Below, piece by piece: positions 7,724-14,476 of a DNA stretch of 22,859 nucleotides; within the stretch, counting starts at the first letter, position 1, and every line of letters begins with the position of its first letter. The position numbers and the translations under genes are program-made. This stretch comes from JAMCXS01 sp046705545 (GTDB lineage Bacteria > Acidobacteriota > Terriglobia > UBA7540). A model generated the notes under the pieces. It did not search any database, was not told the DNA's origin, and worked only from the letters and a program-made list of their open reading frames with translations. The stretch lies in NCBI GenBank assembly GCA_046705545.1, contig JBJKQF010000330.1, positions 1 to 22,859 on the forward strand, read 5' to 3'.

Positions 7724-8755
7724 ATGATGAATCGAAAGCTGGCGATTGCGAAGACAGTAGGAAGGCGAATCTCTTGGTTGTTGCTCGCGCTGGCGGCCCT
7801 CTGCTGGGCCGGAGGGTTGAGCGCGCGCAACCGAAAGGCCACGCCCCGCGGCGAGCGCGGAACGGACGCCAGGAATCTGGAGACGTTTGGGACGGCGGGC
7901 AAGCAAGAAAGGCTCTATCCCGGCCGCGAGAAGCTCCTCTTCGAGCGCCAAGGCGCGGGATGCCTGACGCACATGTGGTTTGGGGGTTCCTGGCCGGGAT
8001 ACGGCCGAACCCGGATTCGCGTTTACGTCGATGGCGAAACGAAGCCTTCCATCGACATGGAGCTTTTCCTGGGGCACGGTATCGGCTGGGATGATCCCGC
8101 GGCTCCTTGGGGAACTTCGCTTGTGGGGAAGACGGGCCAGCCCAGCGGGCTTTACAACAGCTATCGAATTCCTTTCGGCAAGGGAATTCGGGTCACCGCG
8201 GAATTGGGTGACGGTGTTCAAGGGTCCCACGCCTTCTGGTGGATCGTACGCGGCGTTCAGAACCTTCCGGTTTACCTTGGCAATATTCGGCTGCCTTCGA
8301 ACGCGCGCTTGCGGCTTCAGGTGCACCAGAACGTTGCGCTCAAGCCGCTTGAGAAGATCGATCTCGCCCAGTCGCCCAGGGCTGGGGCCCTTTACCAGGT
8401 GACGCTCGCCGTAGCCAGCAAGAACTGCAATTTCCTGGAAGGCATTATGAGAGCCTATGTACAAGGCGCGAAAGAACCTCTGCTGCTCTCTTCCGGAACC
8501 GAGGACTACTTTCTAGGAACCTACTATTTTAACCGCGGCTTGTACCACCTGCCCCTCGCAGGGCTCACTCACAAGGAAGATGCTCCCGGAGTTTGCCGGT
8601 TTTCCGCCTATCGCTTCCACGTGGAAGATCCAGTTATCTTTCAGAAAGGGTGGCGGCTTGAGTGGCGCAACGGCGAGGTGCAGCCGGACGGCAAGCCCTA
8701 CGGCTCCCCGCAGCCGAGCCAAATGACCAGCTACGCCTGGTTTTATGAGTGGTGA
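7724..8755 (+). CDS. Secreted DUF2961 / GH172-like glycoside hydrolase
   Basis: A 343-residue protein with a signal peptide (basic start, hydrophobic SWLLLALAALCWAGGLSA, likely cleaved near residue 34). The mature part carries the DUF2961 core: MWFGGSWPGYGRTRIRVYVD, LLLSSGTEDYFLG (254-265) and SAYRFHVEDPVIF. In the characterised GH172 member (alpha-D-fructofuranosidase/difructose dianhydride I synthase), the nucleophile and acid/base Glu are, as I recall, 21 residues apart. Here E239 (NFLEG) and E260 (GTEDYF) are exactly 21 apart and in the right motifs, so catalysis is expected. Known GH172 substrates are alpha-D-fructofuranosides and D-arabinofuranosides. Two ATG codons are adjacent; AAGGGA precedes them. 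A T-run terminator candidate follows. Substrate here is not proven. Confidence 0.88.
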   Translation: MMNRKLAIAKTVGRRISWLLLALAALCWAGGLSARNRKATPRGERGTDARNLETFGTAGKQERLYPGREKLLFERQGAGCLTHMWFGGSWPGYGRTRIRVYVDGETKPSIDMELFLGHGIGWDDPAAPWGTSLVGKTGQPSGLYNSYRIPFGKGIRVTAELGDGVQGSHAFWWIVRGVQNLPVYLGNIRLPSNARLRLQVHQNVALKPLEKIDLAQSPRAGALYQVTLAVASKNCNFLEGIMRAYVQGAKEPLLLSSGTEDYFLGTYYFNRGLYHLPLAGLTHKEDAPGVCRFSAYRFHVEDPVIFQKGWRLEWRNGEVQPDGKPYGSPQPSQMTSYAWFYEW

Positions 8756-9075
8756 AGCGGGCGTCCTTTGAACCCCGCGGGACCGTTTTTTACCCAAGCT
8801 TCTCCGCAAGCTTCCCGGAAGAGAGTCTGCTTTCAGAACTCCCGCAGCCTGACCTTCCATGGAGTTAACCCCTTATTTTAGAAGAAGAAACAGCCCAGCG
8901 AGGGCGTCTGCCTGCTAGTCGAACCTAACCCTAGACCCAAAGTGCCAGTACCGTGGTTGTCTTGCCGGGAAGGGGTTGCTTAGTGTACTAGTCTAAAGAA
9001 TACGCACCGCGCCGGGATTCGGTTCGCCGCACGGGAACACAGGGTGAATAATCCGGCCTTAGGAGTTGACGCGCC
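8756..9075. other. Gap between GH172-like gene and small membrane protein
   Basis: These 320 bases hold a terminator candidate at the left (see 8757-8791) and an AAGCTT-CTCCGC-AAGCTT hairpin at 8796-8813. Near 8982-8998 is an imperfect palindrome, TTAGTGTACTAGTCTAA, that could be an operator. The right end has the ribosome site of the next gene. No RNA gene or clear promoter was recognised. Confidence 0.35.
8757..8791 (+). terminator. Terminator candidate after the GH172-like gene
   Basis: GCGGG (8757-8761) pairs with CCCGC (8774-8778), and six T follow at 8786-8791. The 7-base space between stem and T-run is longer than usual, so an overlapping GTCC/GGAC stem closer to the T-run may be the working one. 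Confidence 0.4.
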
Positions 9076-9279
9076 ATGTTGGATTGGATGGACACGATTC
9101 TGGCACTTGCCACCGGATGGATGTTGGGGGTCGTTATAACTCGTATGCACTTTCAGGCTCAGCTCAAGCTCTGCCGTCAAGTGATTTCAGAGCGCCTCGA
9201 CGCGGTGAGCTATTCGCTTACTCGTCCAGCCCTCCGAGTGGTGCCCGTCCGCGTGCCGAAGACGATGGACCCGCGATAG
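9076..9279 (+). CDS. Small putative single-span membrane protein
   Basis: A 67-codon frame preceded by AGGAG 10 bases before the ATG. Residues about 7-23 (ILALATGWMLGVVITRM) form one probable membrane segment, followed by a basic, soluble tail ending in PVRVPKTMDPR. I recognise no family. It lies between the rightward GH172-like gene and the convergent DeoR gene, and two hairpins follow its stop. The ribosome site and membrane segment argue for a real gene; its short length and the overlapping 107-codon frame in another register argue for caution. Confidence 0.45.
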   Translation: MLDWMDTILALATGWMLGVVITRMHFQAQLKLCRQVISERLDAVSYSLTRPALRVVPVRVPKTMDPR

Positions 9280-9282
9280 TCC

Positions 9283-9346
9283 GAGCAAAGCTTGCTCTGC
9301 TTCACGCCTCATTCCCTCGCGGCACTTTCGCCGCGGGGCCCGCGAG
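9283..9346. terminator. Hairpins between convergent genes
   Basis: GAGCAA (9283-9288) pairs with TTGCTC (9292-9297) around AGC. CTCGCGG (9316-9322) pairs with CCGCGAG (9340-9346), with an alternative inner stem GCGG (9319-9322)/CCGC (9331-9334). They fill the 90-base gap between the small membrane protein gene and the DeoR gene, which point at each other, so a two-way terminator is plausible. No long T-run is present. Confidence 0.5.
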
Positions 9347-9369
9347 CAACAAATCAACTTCCGCACAGC

Positions 9370-10158
9370 TTACACTCGTTGAACCTTGATGCCTTTATCG
9401 AGGAAGCCGCTGATGTCCTGGTCGCTGGCTTTTTTGTCCGTGATAATCAGGTTGATCTCTTCGATGGGGCAAAACTGGTGCGTGGCAGTGATTCCCAGCT
9501 TGGTGTGATCCACCACCACAATGCGCTCCTTGGCGTGAGAGGCCAGGATGGTGTTGACTTCGGCTTCGTGAGGATGGTAAGCGGTGACTCCGTGTTCCGG
9601 GTGCAGGCCGTTGGCGCCGATAAAAACCTTATCCACAAAAATGCGCCGCACGGCTTCAACGGCGGTGCTGCCCACCAGTGAAAACCAGCCTCCGTGCAGA
9701 AAGCCTCCCGTTACGAACACGCTGATCTCCGGCCGGTTGCTCAGTTCCATGGCGACGTTCACGCTGTTGGTGACCACCGTAATGTTTTTACCGGAAGAGA
9801 TGGCGCGGGGAATTTGGTTGGTGGTGGTGCCGGGCGTGAGCGCAATGATGTCGTCCTGGTTGATCAGTTCGGCGGCCGCGATGGCGATGCGGCGTTTTTC
9901 TTCGGCGCATTCCTGAATCTGGTCGCTGTAACTTGAAACATGGCGGAACGGCTCGTAAAGCAACGGCTCGATTGAAATGGCCCCGCCGTGCGTGCGCCGC
10001 AAGCGGCCCTGCTGCTCCAAACTTTCCAGGTCCCGGCGTGCCGTGGCCAGGGAAACGTCAAACTTGGCGCAGATCTGCTCCACCGTGATCCTGCCCGTCT
10101 TGAGCAGTTCCTCTAAGATCCGCTGGCCGCGCTTGCCGATTTCATCTCGCGTCGCCAT
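9370..10158 (-). CDS. DeoR-family sugar-operon transcriptional regulator
   Basis: A 262-residue cytoplasmic repressor-type protein. Residues about 8-62 are the winged-helix DNA-binding domain with the family signature VSLATARRDLESLEQQG and RLRRTHGGA. The rest is the DeoR C-terminal sensor, related to sugar-phosphate isomerases, with the effector-site run LTPGTTTNQI (107-116), VTNSVNVAMEL and later FIGANGLHPEHG. Such regulators usually respond to a phosphorylated sugar and repress the operon they sit in. It is the last gene of the leftward isomerase/kinase cluster, 40 bases after the preceding stop, so it probably controls that operon and itself. The ribosome site is weak (GAGG about 14 bases before the ATG). 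The effector cannot be read from sequence. Confidence 0.93.
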   Translation of the reverse strand: MATRDEIGKRGQRILEELLKTGRITVEQICAKFDVSLATARRDLESLEQQGRLRRTHGGAISIEPLLYEPFRHVSSYSDQIQECAEEKRRIAIAAAELINQDDIIALTPGTTTNQIPRAISSGKNITVVTNSVNVAMELSNRPEISVFVTGGFLHGGWFSLVGSTAVEAVRRIFVDKVFIGANGLHPEHGVTAYHPHEAEVNTILASHAKERIVVVDHTKLGITATHQFCPIEEINLIITDKKASDQDISGFLDKGIKVQRV

Positions 10159-10198
10159 GCTATTTACTGAGCCTCATTGCCAGGTTTCCGGACCGCCC

Positions 10199-10999
10199 TC
10201 ACAACTTCCGTTCGGTGCGGCATGGAACAAAATCTTTCCATGCACTCGCGGCCACGGCGGGTTCAGAGACCCACTGCACGCTGGCCGGGTCGTTTTCGTA
10301 TTGAGTATAGATCGGGATGTCCTTTTTGAGTCCCAACTCTTTGTAGTCGCGCGGCGGACCCATGGCCAGCCGACTCTTCAAATAATGGGAATTAGGCCGC
10401 CATTCGAGTTCGCCTTGGGGGCCGAGAAGGGCATACCAGGCGAGCCCCTGGCGCGCCCGGACGGCATCATAAACAAATCCATAGTCGCGCTCGCACCAGG
10501 CGCCAAAAGTCATGGGGAATTGCGGATCAGCACTGAGCGTGGCGTGCGCCCAGCCGGGCGGCACCACCACCTTGTCGCCCGCCTTTGCCTCCACCGCAAA
10601 ACAGCGCCCCGGGTCATCCGCCGCAAACTCCTGCATGTAGATCACGGCGCGGCCTGACCAAATCTCGTAAAGCTCCGGCGGTGACCATCCGCTGTGCGCG
10701 GCCACGCGGTGCACGTGGCCCTGGCTGCGTACCGGCTCTTCTCCCAGGCGTCCGCTGGCGTAAGTCACCGCTCCATAAAGCAGCATGCGCTTTTCAAGAT
10801 CATCTTGGTGTTGCTGCTTGGCCACGTCCATCGCGATGGCATAAACAGGGGTGGGGCCGTTGCATTGCGGGTCGCGCAGGCTGGGCCGGATGGAATCGAG
10901 GCTGCGAAACTCGGGTTCAGGACCCACGATGCCGGCCCCGTACTGAAAGCCCAGCGGCTGATGACTCACCTTGACGTCGAGACCCGGATCAAAATTCAT
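10199..10999 (-). CDS. Second cupin-type glucose-6-phosphate isomerase-like protein
   Basis: A 266-residue protein of the cupin phosphoglucose isomerase family, divergent from the paralogue at 13670. The start at 10999 is chosen because AAGGA lies 8 bases before it and its ATG overlaps the upstream stop (ATGA), a coupling signature; an earlier ATG at 11035 would lie inside the upstream gene. Metal ligands align with those of the paralogue: H95 and H97 (GHVHR), E109 (PPELYE) and H152 (PPGWAHAT). A five-residue insertion separates the GHxH pair from the Glu, and the protein is about 80 residues longer. That suggests an altered or different sugar-phosphate substrate. Cytoplasmic. Third in the overlapping chain after the cPGI, ROK and mannose-6-P isomerase-like genes. 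Family confident, specificity unknown. Confidence 0.8.
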   Translation of the reverse strand: MNFDPGLDVKVSHQPLGFQYGAGIVGPEPEFRSLDSIRPSLRDPQCNGPTPVYAIAMDVAKQQHQDDLEKRMLLYGAVTYASGRLGEEPVRSQGHVHRVAAHSGWSPPELYEIWSGRAVIYMQEFAADDPGRCFAVEAKAGDKVVVPPGWAHATLSADPQFPMTFGAWCERDYGFVYDAVRARQGLAWYALLGPQGELEWRPNSHYLKSRLAMGPPRDYKELGLKKDIPIYTQYENDPASVQWVSEPAVAASAWKDFVPCRTERKL

Positions 11000-12732
11000 G
11001 GCCGTGTCCTTACAAAAGCCTTGATCGTCGCGCACTCGCCGGGTTGGGTTGGACGTATGGAATACGCTCCAACAGCCGCCGGAACGATAAAAGTCTCGGC
11101 ATAGTGGACGATGAAAGGATCGAAGGCGCCCGAGGGACTCTCTACCACCGCCTCGCGGCCCTCCACCAGATTCAAGACGTTCACGCCGCCCTGGGTGTTG
11201 TGTTCGACGCGCTTGGTGAACCAGTGCCGGCGCGTTTCAATGAATTCGCGCTCGTGCAGGCCGGTGCGTTCTTCGCGCCAGCCGTCGCCCTCGGCGAGGG
11301 GTTCAACACGATTAAGCAGATTGCGGCGGACCCATTCCGTGGTCCGATCCCACTGGATGTTGGCCCGCCCGTGTTCCAGGTGAATGGGGCGAGGCTTGCC
11401 ATCCAGCCCCAGGCGGTCCCAATCCCAAAGCTTGAAGGTAAAGATATAAGGCGTGGCGCTGATCTCGAGCACCATGGAATCCTTGCCCGAGCAATGCACG
11501 GTACCGCCGGGGATCAGGAAGTGGTCGTGCTTCTTGGCCGGCCAGCGATTCACGTAGAGATCGTCCGGGAAGGACTTGCCGCCTTGCTGGGCGAGTTCCA
11601 AGTCGCGGAGCATGTCGCCGGGATCGATGCCTTCCTTGAGACCCAAGTAAACCACCGCATCCTCGCCGGCGTCCAGCAGGTAATAGCTTTCATCCTGTGT
11701 GTAGTGCATGCCGAACTGGTCCTGAATATATTCGGTCAGAGGATGGACTTGCAGAGAGAGGTTGCCGCCTTCCACAGTGTCCAGCAGGTCAAAGCGGATG
11801 GGGAACTCCGTTCCAAAGCGCCCGTGGACAGCCTCACCCAGCAATTCATGCGGGTGAAAGAACACCAGGTCGACGGCGGGGATCTCCACTCGCGCGCTCC
11901 CAAAACCCAAAAGCAGGCTGTTCTCCTCCGGGACGCAGTCAAAACACCAGGCGAAGTTGGGAGTGTCACCGGGAAGGTCGAGCGTGGAGCGCATCCACTC
12001 GCCGCCCCAGGGTCCGGGATCGAAGAAGGGAACCACCCGGAAAGGGCGGCGCGCGGCGGTGCGCAAGGACTGCCGGAAGACGCTGCCGGAAATCAGTTTG
12101 GGGCACTCGCGGTCGTTTGTATCCAGCAGAAAATCGATCTTGAAGAACAGTTTTTTCTTGAGCCGGTCGGCGGCGCGCCAATCCACAAAGAAGGCGCGCT
12201 TGTATTTCAAGCCCGGACTCTCCTGAAAGTTGTCCGCGCCGAGATTGCAAGCCTCGTTGCTCCTCTGCCGCGCCTGGATTTCCCAGCGGGCCATGTCCGC
12301 GTAAACCAGCACGGCCTCTTCGGGAGCCAGAAGCGATGCGCCCGTTCCGACTACCAGCGACGTGCCTGCGTGTTTCTCGATCTCGTGGCGCATCGCCGCA
12401 ACTTTTTCCGGATCGAAAAAGTCGGCGACCTCAATAGAGTTCATGCGCCCGAAGACGGGATCGTTGGTGAGATGGGATGCGAGGAGCGCATCAATCTCTT
12501 CAGGAGGCTTCAGGCAATCCCTGGAGCGAAAGACTACGGTCGGTTTTAAGCCGCGGGCGATCGCCCGCTCAATCTGTTCTACGAAGGCCCCGGGATAACA
12601 CTCCACGCACAAAACGCGAGGCTGGGCGGCTCCGAGCCGGTCCACGACCTCCGGCCAGCCCGCCGCGCAGTCGGCCCCGGAAGAATCAACGAGGATGTAA
12701 GGGTGTTTGTCGTAATTGGAATCGAACTTCAT
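10996..12732 (-). CDS. Two-domain class I mannose-6-phosphate isomerase-like protein
   Basis: A 578-residue protein. The C-terminal part (about 235-578) is a zinc cupin isomerase of the ManA type: PGPWGGEWM (239-247), DTVEGGNLSLQVHP (318-331), ESYYLLDAG (348-356) and FLIPGGTVHCSG (405-416). The likely zinc ligands are Q328, H330, E348 and H413. Known ManA interconverts mannose-6-P and fructose-6-P. The N-terminal 200 or so residues (VECYPGAF, VVGTGASLL at 127-135, VYADMARWEIQARQ) look like a nucleotide-kinase-type fold without a proper Walker A Lys, so I infer a non-catalytic or altered domain. Its ATG shares one base with the ROK stop (TGATG), and its stop overlaps the next ATG, so the genes are coupled. 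GGAGGG lies 12 bases upstream. Length is well above plain ManA because of the extra domain. Confidence 0.85.
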   Translation of the reverse strand: MKFDSNYDKHPYILVDSSGADCAAGWPEVVDRLGAAQPRVLCVECYPGAFVEQIERAIARGLKPTVVFRSRDCLKPPEEIDALLASHLTNDPVFGRMNSIEVADFFDPEKVAAMRHEIEKHAGTSLVVGTGASLLAPEEAVLVYADMARWEIQARQRSNEACNLGADNFQESPGLKYKRAFFVDWRAADRLKKKLFFKIDFLLDTNDRECPKLISGSVFRQSLRTAARRPFRVVPFFDPGPWGGEWMRSTLDLPGDTPNFAWCFDCVPEENSLLLGFGSARVEIPAVDLVFFHPHELLGEAVHGRFGTEFPIRFDLLDTVEGGNLSLQVHPLTEYIQDQFGMHYTQDESYYLLDAGEDAVVYLGLKEGIDPGDMLRDLELAQQGGKSFPDDLYVNRWPAKKHDHFLIPGGTVHCSGKDSMVLEISATPYIFTFKLWDWDRLGLDGKPRPIHLEHGRANIQWDRTTEWVRRNLLNRVEPLAEGDGWREERTGLHEREFIETRRHWFTKRVEHNTQGGVNVLNLVEGREAVVESPSGAFDPFIVHYAETFIVPAAVGAYSIRPTQPGECATIKAFVRTRP

Positions 12733-13673
12733 CAGCCTAGAGTGCCCTCCAAGAGCGGAATGGCTCCGTGCAGTCCCGCTTCATTGCCAAGCTGGGCGCG
12801 TCGGAACTCCACCTTGCCCCAGGGAGTCCAAGCGTGCTTGTGAACATAGGCCTGAATGGGAGGCAGGATTTCCTCGGCGCGCTTCATTACCCCGCCGCCG
12901 ATGACAAACAGGCTGGGATCGTATGCGTGCACGAGGCCCACCGCCATAGAACTCCAGACCGCCACACTTCGGTCACGCACCGCGCGGGCTACGTCGTCCC
13001 CTTCCGACGCCAGCCGGAAGACCGCTTCAAAGCCGATGGTATCTTCACGGCTCAGGGCGCTCGAGGCAAAACCTGGCATGCTGCGGCAGATGTCCGGCAG
13101 TGCCCAGGTGGAAGCTTCCGCCTCCGCGCAGCCGATGGCTCCGCAGGTGCAAGGGCGGCCGTTAAAGACCGCCGGGATGTGCCCGCCGAGGCAGCCTGCT
13201 TGCGCGTGCTTCCCACGCAAGAGCTCGCCTTCCATCATGGTGGAAGCGCCAATGCCTGTGCCCAGGGTTACCATCACCACGTCGTCGTAACCTTCGGCGG
13301 CGCCGCAATAGTGCTCTCCCAGCAACGCCATGCGCGCGTCATTCTCAATCTCAAAGCGCAGTCCAAACGCTTCTCGGGTCCAGGCTGGCAAATCCAAAGT
13401 CGGCGCGTCGTCGTACTTGCTGTTGGTCGAACTGACCCGGCGCTGTGAATGGTCGGCCATCCCGCAGAAACTCAACGCCAGCCCCGCGCAGTCCCGGGTG
13501 GAAACCTTGGCATCGGAGAGAATGCGCTGGAAGAGGTTCACGATCTCGGGGAGCAACTGCTTCAGGGGACCTGAACTGTCCGCGGGAATAGACTCGCGGC
13601 GGACGATCGCGCGGCCATCCACCAGCGCGCAAGTAACGTGGGTGCCGCCAAGATCAATGGCAAGTGCTTTCAT
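12732..13673 (-). CDS. ROK-family sugar kinase
   Basis: A 313-residue cytoplasmic kinase. The start at 13673 is decided by GGAGG five bases upstream and by the ATGA overlap with the preceding gene; a longer frame to 13778 lies inside that gene. Landmarks: phosphate loop IDLGGTHV (6-13), catalytic Asp in END (110-112, D112), VTLGTGIGAS (135-144), and the ROK zinc motif with H165 and C175, C177, C182 (CTCGAIGCAE). No N-terminal helix-turn-helix is present, so it is an enzyme and not a ROK repressor. ROK kinases phosphorylate glucose, fructose, mannose, allose or N-acetyl sugars with ATP. Position between isomerases suggests glucose, fructose or mannose, but the sequence does not decide. Confidence 0.92.
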   Translation of the reverse strand: MKALAIDLGGTHVTCALVDGRAIVRRESIPADSSGPLKQLLPEIVNLFQRILSDAKVSTRDCAGLALSFCGMADHSQRRVSSTNSKYDDAPTLDLPAWTREAFGLRFEIENDARMALLGEHYCGAAEGYDDVVMVTLGTGIGASTMMEGELLRGKHAQAGCLGGHIPAVFNGRPCTCGAIGCAEAEASTWALPDICRSMPGFASSALSREDTIGFEAVFRLASEGDDVARAVRDRSVAVWSSMAVGLVHAYDPSLFVIGGGVMKRAEEILPPIQAYVHKHAWTPWGKVEFRRAQLGNEAGLHGAIPLLEGTLG

Positions 13674-14236
13674 GTTTCCTCCACCAAGGTGGGAACGCCA
13701 CGGATTTTTCGCAGCCGGGCGCTGAAACCGTCGGAGGCGATCGTGGCATAATCGTGACCAGCATCGCTCGGCCAGCAAGCCAGAGCGCTCAGCAGGGAGT
13801 CGCCCACGTTCGCGGTACGGTGCGCCGTATGCGGAGGAATGTAATGGAGGCTGCCGGGCTCCATGGGTTCAAAGCGAGTCTTGCGGTTTTCATCCATCAG
13901 GATCAGCGCTCCGCGGCCGGCGACCGTAAGATAGAATTCTGTCCGGCTGCGGTCCGCGTGGAAATGCCCCTTGGTCATGAAATACTCATCGCCAACCAGC
14001 CCTGGCTCGATAAAGGTCGTGCCCCAGAAGAGCTCGCCGGGCCGGCCCTCTGGAGAGGGCAGGAAGGCTTGAACGCGGTAGACGGTTTGTCTGGGGTCCA
14101 TGGCGAGCCGCGCGGCTTCATCGCGGAAAATACCCTGAAGGTCCTTGAGGGTTCGCACCGTGTTTTGCACGAGGCTGCCCAAGAGTTTTCCGGTGCTTAA
14201 ATCGACCTTCATTTCATGTTCAGGTAAGGAACCCAT
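13670..14236 (-). CDS. Cupin-type phosphoglucose isomerase (cPGI)
   Basis: A 188-residue metal-dependent cupin isomerase converting glucose-6-P and fructose-6-P. The four metal ligands known in the Pyrococcus furiosus enzyme (H88, H90, E97, H136) fall here at H91, H93, E100 and H139 with identical spacing (GHFHADRSRTEFY, then PPHTAHRTANVGD). Length is normal. This class is best known from Euryarchaeota and is rarer in bacteria, unrelated in fold to the usual bacterial Pgi. It is first in the leftward operon and overlaps the ROK start by four bases. Neither the ATG at 14236 nor the in-frame one at 14212 has a clear ribosome site, so the start is uncertain. The promoter at 14300-14328 would give a leader of about 55 bases. 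Confidence 0.93.
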   Translation of the reverse strand: MGSLPEHEMKVDLSTGKLLGSLVQNTVRTLKDLQGIFRDEAARLAMDPRQTVYRVQAFLPSPEGRPGELFWGTTFIEPGLVGDEYFMTKGHFHADRSRTEFYLTVAGRGALILMDENRKTRFEPMEPGSLHYIPPHTAHRTANVGDSLLSALACWPSDAGHDYATIASDGFSARLRKIRGVPTLVEET

Positions 14237-14299
14237 GCTGACTTCTGCCGCAGCTCAATGAAAAGAATTTGGGACAGGCAAACTTCTTTTGCAAGTTCA

Positions 14300-14328
14300 A
14301 GATTACACTGGCTTCCCAAGAGCGTCAA
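14300..14328 (-). promoter_or_regulatory. Sigma70-type promoter of the isomerase/kinase operon
   Basis: On the minus strand TTGACG (14328-14323) is followed after exactly 17 bases by TAATCT (14305-14300). It points at the cPGI start and predicts transcription from about 14293. The -35 box overlaps one copy of a GTCAATC repeat (14324-14330) that recurs at 14352-14358 (GTCAAAC) and 14373-14379 (GTCAATC), possible DeoR-type operator elements. Confidence 0.6.
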
Positions 14329-14407
14329 TCCATGGTTTGAAAGAACCTTGTGTCAAACATCATCTTTTTGAAGTCAATCATATTAAACAAGCGTATATTA
14401 TGGCTAT

Positions 14408-14437
14408 TTGTGCAAGTCTTCCAGTAGTGGGTAATTT
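14408..14437 (+). promoter_or_regulatory. Weak promoter candidate for the (alpha/alpha)6 gene
   Basis: TTGTGC (14408-14413) and TAATTT (14432-14437) are 18 bases apart and would start transcription about 33 bases before the GTG at 14477. Both boxes deviate from consensus. The surrounding 14340-14440 is the AT-rich part of the divergent region shared with the operon promoter. Confidence 0.3.
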
Positions 14438-14476
14438 GAAATTCGGGTTTTAATCCCTCGGAAAAGGAGAGCTGCC

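Noticed and set aside
9066..9389. A 107-codon frame overlapping the small membrane protein
   Set aside because: Its ribosome site would be closer to the other start, its translation lacks hydrophobic or domain features, and it runs into the DeoR gene end.
11044..12549. A 501-codon open frame on the plus strand
   Set aside because: It lies wholly opposite the mannose-6-P isomerase-like gene, whose motifs and coupled start/stop are clear. Its translation shows no family motif; long antisense frames are expected in GC-rich coding DNA.
13674..13778. Longer N-terminus for the ROK kinase from 13778
   Set aside because: It would add 35 residues with no ROK similarity inside the upstream gene, whereas the ATG at 13673 has GGAGG five bases before it and begins directly at the phosphate-loop strand.
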